Below are positions 45,242 to 55,903 of a stretch of DNA of 64,000 nt, one piece after another. Source of the stretch: Brachionus manjavacas (taxonomy: Eukaryota; Rotifera; Eurotatoria; Ploima; Brachionidae). The stretch covers positions 6,882,001 through 6,946,000 of the forward strand of contig JAHQIY010000002.1 in assembly GCA_019054805.1 (NCBI GenBank), read 5' to 3'. The position numbers and the translations under genes are program-made. The first letter of the stretch is position 1. Every line of letters begins with the position of its first letter. The notes under the pieces are model-generated. The model was not told where the DNA came from. It did not search any database and worked only from the letters and a program-made list of their open reading frames with translations.

Positions 45242-46899
45242 TTGGAACGTGAAAGGCTGATTTTTTAGTTCTTCTAATAATTTTCTATCAGCATATTTAA
45301 ATTTGTAACTATCAATCAGATTTTTTATCTACGTGTTTAGTGACATAAAATAATTTTAATAAATTTCAAAAATTGAGAATAAAATAGCTTGAATCATTCT
45401 AAATTCGAGCTTAACTTTGTGCTTAATTGTTCTCTTTAAGTTCAAAAAACTTCAAAATTACTTTGTATGGCCAGGGTTAGATTAAAAAATAGTTTTTGGA
45501 TAATTATTTTCAATTAATGCTGACAATCGACTCCAATCAAAAATTAAAAATTTTTTAAGTTTTTTTCAAAATTTTTCAATGGCAATAAATTTGTACATTC
45601 TAAAAAAATGGAATATATTTACTCGATAAAATTGGTCTAACTTACTTGATAAAAAGAATATTGAACAGCTACAAAAAATTGTCAGCTTTTTCAATCAATT
45701 TTAAGATATAAAACTCAGTAACTTATGAACTCAGCAACCATAAATAAATAAAAATTCATTTAAACTAAAATAAAGTATCGGTCACTGTCATATATTTGTT
45801 CGCCTTTATCTTCTTTTGTTACTAAAAAATTGTTATAATTTGTCCCAAATTTCGAAAAGCTTTTCTAAAAAAATCTATTCATTGATAAAGTTCGCGCGAT
45901 GCAAAACTTCCACACTATCTCCAGATATGGATTTCGACCTCATTTTTGGATTCTACGTAAATGAAAACCTAGGTTTAGCCAAAATTTTAGGGGGGTCAAA
46001 AATTTTTTTTTTTGGCCAGGGGGTCTGAATCTTTACAGCCTTATATAAAGTATATCTTATTTAAGCTTTTTTATCTCAGAACTTAATCAATCGAATCTAC
46101 TCGATTGACACATTTTCTGATAGAGAATTAAATGCTCTATATTCTGAGCTGGTTATCTTGAAAAAATCGGAAAAATTTTGACATTTTTTAACTTTTTCGG
46201 AATCTACTTTTTTGCAAACCCCTTAACCTATATATTTTTTTACAAATTCTGAAACCAGACAAAAGTCTGAACAAAATGATGGTTTTACTTTTTTTATTTA
46301 TTTAGTTTAAAAATTTTTATAATCGCTCAAAAAGAGTCCATTTTTTGAAAAAAAAAAAATTTTTGAAAATTTTTCAATTATTACTCAAAAAAAATTGATT
46401 CAATTAATTGTAGCAATAAATTTGTTATTTTTAAATGTTGTTGATGAGTTGCCTTAGTTTTACCTGAAAAATATGCCTTTAGGAAATTGAAAAAATATTA
46501 TATATCTTTAAATAAAATAATTTTTTTTAAATTTGATTTAAAAAATCCAAATTTAAATCAATCAACTGGTTATGTGAACAGTCTCTAATATTATTAAAAT
46601 GCTGAATATGAGGTGAAAATTTTGGATAAATGCAGAGTTTCTATAAAAATTTAACATTTCAAAAATCTTTTCTTTAAATATTTTTTTTTTTTTTTCAAAG
46701 GCCTTTATTTCTTTTATCAACTAGTTTTTATTTTGCATCTAATTTTTCTAGGCCATTTTTTTTATTTAAATAAGCTAAATACAAATTTGACGAGTTTTTC
46801 GATAATGTTATATCAGAGCCGAAAGCTTATATCGATCATCTATCACGAATAGTTATAGAAAATCTAAAAATTGCACAATTTAGCTAATTGGAACTACAG
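45242..46899. other. intergenic, nothing recognised
   Basis: AT-rich DNA. A 70-codon open frame at 45816-46028 on + shows no conserved motif and ends in a homopolymer-encoded KIFFFGQGV. I do not call it a gene. Confidence 0.5.
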
Positions 46900-47080
46900 A
46901 TCAAGCTTAAGCCTATTACCCTTTCGGAATTGCAGTTACCTATAGTAAAGACAAAGATTTTTTTTCTTTAAAGCTGACTGCAGAATGTATTTATCAAAAT
47001 GTTTATCAGCCGTCAATTCTAGTAACAGATGAAGCACATGTCATTACTAAAGGATTAATCTCTGCTAAGTACTTCTAGAA
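46900..47080 (+). pseudogene. possible MULE-type transposase relic
   Basis: A short frame reads FGIAVTYSKDKDFFSLKLT and, after it, NVYQPSILVTDEAHVITKGL. The pattern (hydrophobic block, then a P-x-I-L-V-T-D strand with an acidic residue) resembles the second catalytic region of MULE/FAR1-type transposases. Stops surround it. The call is weak. Confidence 0.35.
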
Positions 47081-48534
47081 GCAAAATGTTTACCAATTTG
47101 GCCAAAAACGTAAAAGAAATCAATCATCAAAAACAAGACCAGTCAAGTGAAAATAATGAAGTTTTTTTCCAGTGAATCAAGCTGCAATTATACTAGATTC
47201 AGAACCAACCTTTTGAACCTGCTTCTCGGAATAAACATACAATAATGATTAATGAAAATGAAACTACTCAACCAGCGAAAAATAAGAGGGGTATACAAAA
47301 AAAAAATAAGAATTTATTTGTCTTTTTTACCAAGTAAAAATATTTATTCACATTTTTGATTATTTACTTTTTAAAAAATTAACTTTTTTGATTAATAAAA
47401 CAATTTCGCTTAAAAAATAATTGCCCCCTTTGACCACTTTTAAGATGAAAAATTAAATCTTTTAATTTTCTTCAAAGGAATGAGCTAGAGAAAAAATTTT
47501 AAAACAGGAGTAAATGCTAAATAATTTTTTTCGTACCTATGTTAATGAAAATGGTAATATCTAGGTTTTTATTTGCCTTAATTGCTATTAAGCTTTCTAA
47601 AATAGTTAATTCAGATAGAGCTTTTGAGTTATAGTTGTATTTTTACATTACGTGGATACTATTTTTCAATAAAATCTAAAAATGTTTTAACACTCAAAGA
47701 ACCGGCTATTTTTGACAAAAACTTCGATTTCAAAAATTAGTTTATTCAAGACATTTTTAGAGCAATAAAAAATGTTAATTTAATTTTCTCAAAATTTATT
47801 TCAAAAACAAAAATTAAAATAAAACTAAAATAAAAACAAAAAATTTCAAAAAATCGTTTTCTTCTTTCTTTTTTGTCTCCAATTTCACGAACTAGAACAT
47901 TCTTAATTTTTTGTCGAAAAATAAACGTAAAAAATTAACATAGAAAAATTTTAAAAGTAAAAAGACAATGAATTAGTCGATTAAAAAATTTTGTTTTAAA
48001 AAAGCACAGTTAAAAACCAAAAAGATATATATTAAAAAAAAATTAAAATGGATGATGAATTACGCCACCTTAGTTTTAAACACCATGGTGACTTAGAGTA
48101 TTTGTATGAAAAATGCTTTAAAGATACGATTTACTGGAGATGTGCTCTAACAAATCCGCAGTTTAAAGCTAGAATACATAGTGACTTAAGTTATAAAATA
48201 GTCAAATTAGCAAATGGTTACCACTTTCATGAAGATGACGAATATGAAAACAAGGAAGTTAAAATTATGAAATCGAGGGTTTCAGGTGATATCAAAGAAA
48301 GAGCCAAAAAAGGTTCTGAAAAACCTAGAACAATCTTAAAAGATATTTTAATATTTTAGACGATTTTCCGGTTAGTTGTTCTTCAGCAATACCACCAATC
48401 TATAACTTAAAGCAACAAATTGATAGAAAAAGTCAAAAGTTTATGATTTTGGTACTGAATCAAAAGAAAAAGAAGGGCTCAAAATTAAAGAACAATTTAA
48501 GAAAACAAAAATTTCATTCTATTTGATAGTGGAT

Positions 48535-49477
48535 GAAATAAAGTTAATTATTTAATAAAGTTTAAATACTTTATTAAACTTATAAAGAAAAAATATGTCT
48601 CGAAAAATCATAAATCTAAAATATAAATATGAAATACGCGTGCATGCAACTGCACAGCGAACCGCGTACATACACAGTGATGTCTTCATCACATCTTCTC
48701 CCCCGCTTGAGCCGAAAGCTTGGCCTGCCTCCGCGTCTGCATCTGGTGCGTGGGCGGGTTTGCTGCCGTGCGCGCTGCACCTGCCGCCGCCGCTGCTGCC
48801 CTGTTGGCTGCTGCCTGCGCTGCCGTGGGCCGTCCTGCTTTGCGCTGCTGCGCCTGGGCCTCGTCTTGGGACGTCCTCGGCTTCGAGCTGTCGACCGTCG
48901 CGGTCGGAACCTGCTGGACTGCCGTTACCCCGTCTCCTGCTGCCTGCGTTGACTCCGCTTTTCTGGTCGTGCGCGTCGGTGCCGTTTCGGTGCCTTCCCC
49001 CCTCTCGAAGATTCGGCTGAATCCAGGGAAACTGGCTGGGCGCTCTGGAGCGGCGCGTTCAGGTCAAACGGTAAAAGGCCGGATGGCCTCGGAACCGGCG
49101 GGCACATGATCTTCGCGTGCGACCGAAGGCTGGTGAGTTCTTCGTCGTCGTTGTTGCTGCTCCGGAACAACTTAGAAGAACGACACGTTGCGTGTCGTCA
49201 AGATGTGGTTGTGCCGGTACACACTCACCATGCTGCCTTTTCGCTCCGTGATGACGTACGGCTCCGGGTCCCACTCAGGCGTTGTCTTGCATACTCGCTG
49301 AATTTTCCGGAGTACAAGATCACCCACCTTCAACTCGGACTGCTGCACACGCATGCGAGCGTTGTACTCGCGCGTCATCACCTCCTTAGCCTTGCGATCG
49401 TTCTCCTGCGCGAAAGGATGCGCGGCCTGGTTGCCGCTCTGATCACAGGCGGGAGCGCTGAGCTGCGGGATCATCAC
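48535..49477 (-). mobile_element. 5'-truncated Ty3/gypsy fragment inserted in the MULE gene, with 7-bp TSD
   Basis: The insertion lies between two copies of AGTGGAT (48528-48534 and 49478-49484). Removing it and one copy restores the MULE reading frame across the join. On the - strand it carries the end of a Ty3/gypsy polyprotein, the integrase C-terminal region (ELKVGDLVLRKIQ, PYVITERKGSMVSV, TTRNVSFF), then a shifted tail. A purine-rich tract (GGGGGAGAAGA, about 48694-48704) is followed by TGTGATGAAGACATCAC, which looks like the start of a 3' LTR. The left 100 bp is AT-rich. From about 48640 to 49480 the DNA is markedly GC-rich, unlike anything else in the window. Confidence 0.75.
49172..49477 (-). 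pseudogene. integrase C-terminal region of a Ty3/gypsy polyprotein (fragment)
   Basis: Frame on - with NDRKAKEVMTREYNARMRVQ, ELKVGDLVLRKIQ and TTRNVSFF. This is the chromodomain-like or GPY/F-proximal end of a gypsy integrase of the K02A2.6-like kind. It is truncated at its 5' end by the insertion boundary, and one extra base after NVSFF shifts the frame into a basic tail (LFRSSNNDDEEL ...). Codon usage is strongly G/C-ending. Confidence 0.7.
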
Positions 49478-50339
49478 AGTGGATCGGATGATTTAGAACG
49501 CATGATTGTTATTAGTACACTTGACAGTTTGACATTACAAAACACTGAGTCGGTTTGGTACATAGATGGCACATTTAATGTTAGTCCAGATATTTTCAAA
49601 CAAGAATTTTCAATTAATATTACCAAAAATAATCGAAATTTGGCAATAGTTTACAGCTACCTTCCGAGTGAACAAGATATTATATATACTCGTTTCTTCA
49701 ACATACTTAAGTTAAACGGTGTCAAAAAATTTTAAACCTGTCAAGATCAAATAATAGTATTGAGGCTTGGCACAAAGCGTTTTCCGAAGATATTCATAGT
49801 AACCCTGAGACTAATAGACAAATAAATCATTTTCCCAAAGAGCAGCTCAGCTTTTGATGGAAATATGCCTTAAACAAATCAAACGTGGAATCGTTTTTCC
49901 TCCTGATCCACGAGAAATGAAGAAAAATTTAGCCATCAATTGTATTTCAAGCAATTTCAATAAGACAGACTATATGGATTATTTTGATTATTTAATTAAT
50001 TAAGCTCCTCATAAAATAAAAATTGATCCAAATTTTTTAGATAACTAATTAAAAAAGTATTTTTCATTAATACTTATGAGGTTGGAGCGGATTTGTTTTT
50101 GATAAAATCTGGCGATTGATTCATTCAAACATTTTGAAATTTAAAGCATATATACATTATAATAATTGTCCCTATTCTATCCTAGTTGATAATGGGGAGG
50201 CGCTCATCTCCGTTTATGAAAAATAAAAATTATTTTTATTTATTATTTTCTTCACTATTTTTTATATCCTTTTTTTATGAAAATAATGTTAAAATGACTT
50301 TATTCAAGATTAAAGTTAATGTGCTTAAATTAAAGCTTA

Positions 50340-50765
50340 AGAGGCTGGCCTTTTATTAAATATACAATTCTTATTCTTTTTTGTTTTAATATAAGAATAC
50401 AGAAAAAGTGCAATTATTTGAATAATTTTCTTTAGAATTCCCTCCATTCCGAACTCATTGAAAAAAGAACAAACTGATTTTTTTACCTCTTTTGTTGGTG
50501 GTCTTTTATTCATTGCTCTATCTATTTCTTTAATAAATTCAACTTTTGTTGCAAATATATTCACTCTAATTCTGTAAGAATAGCATTCCGAAGATAAAAA
50601 TAGAATGGGTTCATGTCAGGTGAATCGAAATAATCAAATGTAGACTAATTTTAAGATAGTTTAGGCTAAAATTAACGGTATGTAGCTTCGCCTTATCCTG
50701 CTGGAAGCCATCATTTATTTGTTCCACATAACCGATTTCCTCTACGCTTTACAAAAGGCAAGATT
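50340..50765 (-). pseudogene. Tc1/mariner-like transposase relic
   Basis: On - the broken frames read FQQDKAKLHT, then FDYFDSPDMNPFYFYLRNAI and, further on, KEIDRAMNKRPPTKEVKKSV. The spacing and wording match the second catalytic block of Tc1/mariner transposases (FQQDNAPxHT ... SPDLNPIENLW). Frame changes and stops show it is dead. No terminal repeats were found. Confidence 0.5.
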
Positions 50766-51894
50766 ATTCTTTTGAAATAAATAGAGTCAAAAAGATAAAT
50801 ATTTATAATATATTTATATTATGATATTTCAATAGATAAATAGAATAGATATTGTCTCACCCTGGATTTGAGCCAAAAAAATAATGGCGACAAAAATTGT
50901 CATGACTCGTAGTAACGCACTCGGGATGCTGCAACATTCAATCGGCCATACTTAAAAAACTGTTTTGTGAAGTAACAAACTTATGCGGTTAAATGTCTCA
51001 CCCTGCGATTAGTTGATTGTCATTGCAAAAGCTAGACGAAAAGGTTGCTGAATTAGTCTTAGTCTCGCCCCCGTAAAATGTTGACCAGACTAAAATTCTG
51101 TTCAAAAAAACACGTACTCATTATCTTCTTTAGGGATGAATGTAACATCGCACTGTCTACTGTTTGAAATATAATACTACCATGTTGAAAACAAAAGTGC
51201 CTTTTAGCTCCTATTTTTGTTTGATTATTTTTTTTTAAATAAAAATAATATAATGTATTAAATTTGCATTAAAAAATAGAAAAACATTTTTTTAAATAAA
51301 TGACGCAACTAAAAATTTGAAATTTTAAACAATCTAAAATTTCGATTCAAAATTCATCTATTCATTTTCTGTTTGTTTATATTATATGATATTTCGATTG
51401 GATTAATGAATCAATGTTAACAAAAAAATGATTTGTATTTTCATGTAAATTTAAAAAAAAATAGACATAGAAATACATTTCTTAAATAAATAGTGAGACG
51501 GCCAAACCGGGTGAACACTTATCAAAAGTTGTCACCCGATTTACACATAAAATAATATCCCCATCTTACAATATAAAATAAATATAAAAAACACAATTTA
51601 AAAAGAATTTGGATACTGGATATGTCAAATTCAGGAAAAATTTAAATCTGTGTTTTTTTTTTTAATATTAATTTTTTTGATTTTTCATTTAATTTATAAA
51701 AAAATAAAGTTATTTTTTATTCTTTTATTTAGATATTATTTCATTGAAATAACGGTAACTAAGCTCTATAAAATTTAAACCACTAGTAAATGTAAAGTTA
51801 AATCAATAATGTGTACTTAAAAAAATAATCTCCACCTTAAAAATGTGATTATCATTCAAAAAATTGTTCATGATAAAATGAATGGAAAAAAAAA
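50766..51894. other. intergenic with a less AT-rich patch
   Basis: No gene. Between about 50850 and 51150 the sequence is less AT-rich and contains GTCTCACCCTG twice (near 50853 and 50996). At 51493-51545 the words GTGAGACGG, AAACCGGGTGA and TCACCCGATTTAC suggest worn inverted repeats of a transposon. I cannot delimit an element. Confidence 0.4.
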
Positions 51895-52954
51895 TTATAG
51901 CTTAAAAATTTCAAAAAAATAATCATAAAAATGTAATGAAGCGATGATTCCATCTACAGATTTTGTTTTTTCTTCAGCGTTTGAGTAATCTACCGGTTTA
52001 CCATTTCTCTGTGTGAGTTTGCCACCCATATTGTTTAAAATGGCATTTGGTGCACATAAATCCCATTTGAAAATTTTGGATGAGTGTAAATAAAGATCAC
52101 TTTTGTTATCTAATAAACTTAGAGTTTTGTACCCTGAGCCTCCAGCAGGTATTATTACAGCGTTTTTTAATTTATTACCGATTATTTCATTTACTTTTTC
52201 AGCATGTGATCTTGAAACAATTATCTTTTTTTGATTTTCTGGCTTTGCCAAGTTATCTTTTTTTGGTGACTCGAAAAATGAACTCACTGAAAAATGAATA
52301 GAATTAAATTTGATTGAAAAATAAAAGCTTACCTGTTCTATTTGTGAAAGGGCTATGAATTATACCGGCCCTAGGTATTCCAATTTGAGAAATACAGAAC
52401 ATGACAGTCACATATTCTACTAAATTTTCGGAATATTCTTGTGTTGCATCCAATGGATCAATCCAGACATTTACCTCAAGAGTAGATTTAATCAGATCAT
52501 CTGACTTTGCTTTGTAATTATCGCATTTGGACATGTAAAATTTGAGGTCAAATTTCGAATCTTTTTGGTCATTTTCTTCAGAATTTATTTTTAAAGTTGG
52601 AAATTTATTTTTGAGAGTTTCAGTCAAAATTGTATGAGACTCAAGGTCAGCTTTTGTAACAGCACTATTATCTTTTTCCTTGTGATCCACTTTAAAATCA
52701 GACATTTTTCTTATCTGTAAAATTTTTTGACCAGCTTCCTTTAGAAGGCACTCTCCAAAGTGAAACAACTCATTTAGATTTATTTCTCCATCATTGAGTT
52801 GTTTTTTGAATAATCGATCTTGTTGATCCCGATCTTTTTGTCCAGCGTTAAATGTGAAAAATTTAACTGATGACCAAGTAATAGCAAATACAAAAAATAA
52901 ACTAAGCAAATATTTGGTCCTTAGTTTCATAAAAAAATTTGCATTCGATTTCAT
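51895..52954 (-). CDS. BPNT2: Golgi-resident PAP phosphatase BPNT2 (2 exons)
   Basis: Exons 52954-52333 and 52286-51895 on - give 337 residues. The enzyme hydrolyses 3'-phosphoadenosine 5'-phosphate, the by-product of sulfotransferases, in the Golgi lumen, and so supports glycosaminoglycan sulfation. An N-terminal signal anchor (KYLLSLFFVFAITWSSVKFF) precedes the Li-sensitive inositol monophosphatase-fold domain. Motifs: SAVTKADLESH, LKINSEEND, the metal-binding VWIDPLDATQEYSE, VVSRSHAEKV-like IVSRSHAEKV, IIPAGGSGYKTLSLLD and KWDLCAPNAILNNMGG. All main catalytic blocks are present. The intron is only 46 bp. The chain is slightly shorter than human BPNT2 (359). Confidence 0.92.
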
Positions 52955-55903
52955 TTTACAAATAAAATTGAAAATCGATTGGCATTTAAGGTCTAAAATG
53001 AAATATCACACAGCACACTTAAAAATTTATATTTTTACTTGGAATGTTGAAAATAAAATTATAATTTTAATATTTAAATTAATTTTCCATACTTTAAGAT
53101 TTAATTAATTGAGCTTTTAAATGTCTCATTGTTAATTCATTACTTTTTTAACAAAAATTCTCATTTAGTTTTTCGAAAAATTTACAAAATTTCAATTATT
53201 TTTTAATAGTTAAATAAATTAATAAAAAAATCAAAATAGTATTATTTTTTAATTTTAGAATTTAAATCAGCTTTTTCATGTTTCTTAAAAAGCTCATTTT
53301 AACTTACTTGAATAAATTTGGGATGTCTATTTACTTTTTTATTGATGATTTTTTAAATACTATTTTTTTTTTAAATAATATCATTTTATTAAGTTGGAAC
53401 CTTTTAAACTTACAGGTACAGTACAAATTTTGAAGACAATTTTTGATTGCTATGAAATTTAATCATAAATTTTTAAATCAAATGACATGTAAATTTTTTT
53501 ACATTAATTATGTAATATAGCTAAATTAAGTTTCTTTTTTAAACAGTACAAGATAAAAATATCTGAATTTTTTTTTTATTTTTTGTTATTAGTAAATTAA
53601 AAATATATTTTGCTTGGTAATAGAAATATAAATTCAAAAAATTTCTAATTTTGTCACCAATAGTTGTGAATATTCTCTATTAAAAAGTTATATAATCTAA
53701 ATTTATCTAAGCATAAGCAAAGAGAGAGGCAAAATTAAAATATTTCTTTGTCCTGATATAATTAGTTCGCTAAAATTTTATTAAAATTTTTTCACATCAA
53801 TTTCAACAAAGCATGCCATAACACAATTAATTAAATTAAACTAATGGTATTCTGAGATTATTTTTTTAGGCCAAACAAACAACTGGACCTAGCTTTGAAA
53901 ATATCATAAGTCGAGTTTAATAAACAATAATAAAAAGATAAGTTTTAATTTATTGTGTTATTTAATTTTATTAGATTTATCTCTTTGAAGAGATGAAATG
54001 AATAGTTTAACGTCATTTTTATCTTTTGAAACTTAATCTCTGTCTAGTATGCGAGTTTATAATAATCGACAAATTGTTTTCTATCCAAATTAACATATCT
54101 GTCAAGGCGCAATAGCACCCCTTTGTGTGTAGTTTAATTTTTTGAATTAATGTTTATTTTCATCAAGTTTTGACAAATAATGGTATCGATTAAAATCGAT
54201 TTTAATTTCATGTTTTCGTCAAACAAGGATATAAATATTAAAATTTATATTTTTATTCAAAGGTTGAGCGAAATCGTGTGTCTAGTCAAAAATTTTCGGG
54301 TCAAGTGATCATTTTTTTTGTTCTTAAAAAGATATTATTTTTTTGAATGATTATATATCAAAATTTGTTTATTTGCTGATTATATAATTAAATAAACATG
54401 TGCCAAGTTACCTTTATCCAACTTTTCGATTACATCAGTAAACAGAATTTTTTTCAACATTTAGTTGTATAAATGCATTTAGAGAAGCCATTAACTAAGT
54501 TTATTATCACTTTTAATTACAATTGCTTCAAAATGAGCTTTGATTTGTCTTCTAACTATTGGAAAATATTTTGAAGAGATAAACATAGGGACCTCATGTG
54601 ACATAATTCACTTGGTTTGATCACTTTCAAGTAAATAATGCCAAATTTAAAGGAATTGATGCGGAGAGTTAATTTTTTCACTAAATAATTCAACATAGCT
54701 GAGACAAAATCAGTGAAACAAATTAATTTTTATCGCTCTTTAATGAAGTTTTTCAAATATTTCTTATTTGAAAAATTAATTAAAATATAAAAGTATTACT
54801 TCAAATTTTTTCGGAGAACCTCAAAGAAGTTTTTGTTCTAAGAAAGAGTAAAATATTTTTGTTGATCTAAATACTTCTTGAGTTACAACAATCATAAAAA
54901 GGTTACAAAGAATAAATTTAAGAAATTCTATGGATTTTGCATAGAAGATTTGTTTATCTTTTAGGATACTCAGTAATTGATGAAAAAGAGATCATAAGTA
55001 TTTAATTTTTAGTTTAATAATTTCTAGTATGAAGTATTTTGAGTGTACAGCTACTTTAGCTAATATCACAAAGAATAAGAGATACATTTAAAATAAGGTT
55101 TAAAATTCAACTTGTATTTGTGTAATGTTTTTGGCAAACAAATTTAGATTAAAAAATTTAATCATTATAACATTTTGTGCCCCAAATTTTTACTTAAATT
55201 GAAAAATCGTTTTTATTTTTAAAGGCAGAATTTAAAATCTAAATTAACTTTTGGGTAAAATTATTTGGTTTGAAATAGTCAAATCATTGCGTTTAAGAAT
55301 TGGCTTCAAACAAAAAAATTAAATGCAAATAGGAATAAAATTTTAAAAAATGGGTGAAAAAGGATCATTTGAGCATTGTTCTAGTAATTCTGTTAATAAT
55401 TAATGATAAATTAAAGCTAAAAGAAGTTTTTATCTTGTCCTAAAGATTTTGGAATTAAACTATTGATTTTACAAGTTAGTTAAAATGAAAAATTTTAATA
55501 ATAAATTATAAAAATTTATAGAAAAATCGTTTTTATTTGTTTGCCAAAATAAACGATAAACAAACTCTAGATAATACATCACCACAAAGGCAAGAAATTA
55601 AATTTGGGATTTTTTAATTTTTTTACAAAAAATTAGATCTTATTTTTAAAAAAAATTATTTAATTTCTACTAGAAACAAAACTTAATTACATAATAAATT
55701 TTGAAATATTCATCATAGACTCGTTTAAAATTTTCTCTATTTTTGAGACTAGATTCAAATACTTTAATAAATTATGTATTAAAATTTTGCATTTTGTTTT
55801 CTCTTATTCTGATTGCTTTTTTACTCTTATTTGATTGCAATTATATAAATTCATATACTTGATTAACACCAAGTCGATTGATCTGTCACATAGCATTACA
55901 AAT
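52955..55903. other. intergenic, nothing recognised
   Basis: Nearly 3 kb of AT-rich DNA between divergently transcribed BPNT2 and intersectin. I see no coding motif, RNA gene or bounded repeat. It probably contains the intersectin promoter, but no element could be pinned down. Confidence 0.5.

Larger units (their letters stand above)
48048..50030 (+). pseudogene. FLYWCH-MULE transposase, frameshifted and interrupted by a gypsy fragment
   Basis: The frame opens at ATG 48048 with a FLYWCH-type zinc finger (LYEKCFKDTIYWRCALTNPQ ... KARIHSD ... GYHFHEDD) and the usual linker KSRVSGDIKERAKKGSEKPR. A shift near 48355 separates it from CSSAIPPIYNLKQQIDRK. The frame then runs to FILFDSG, where a 943-bp insertion interrupts it. 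On the far side it resumes as SDDLERMIVISTLDSL, then VWYIDGTFNVSPDIFKQEF with the first catalytic Asp, and LAIVYSYLPSEQD. After a stop and further shifts come NNSIEAWHKAFSEDIHSNPE and EQLS, the normal C-terminal region. It is dead but largely complete. Confidence 0.75.

Noticed and set aside
45816..46028. 70-codon + strand open frame
   Set aside because: No conserved motif, no ATG-context or splice evidence, and an end encoded by homopolymers.
48595..49109. Long open frames on + across the GC-rich block, rich in Ala, Pro, Cys and Arg
   Set aside because: Lack of stops follows from high GC. The real coding signal in this block is the gypsy integrase tail on the - strand.
49106..49735. Apparent 209-residue + strand protein ending in a MULE domain
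   Set aside because: Its first half is antisense to the gypsy fragment; only the part after 49485 is MULE. The fusion is an accident of the insertion.
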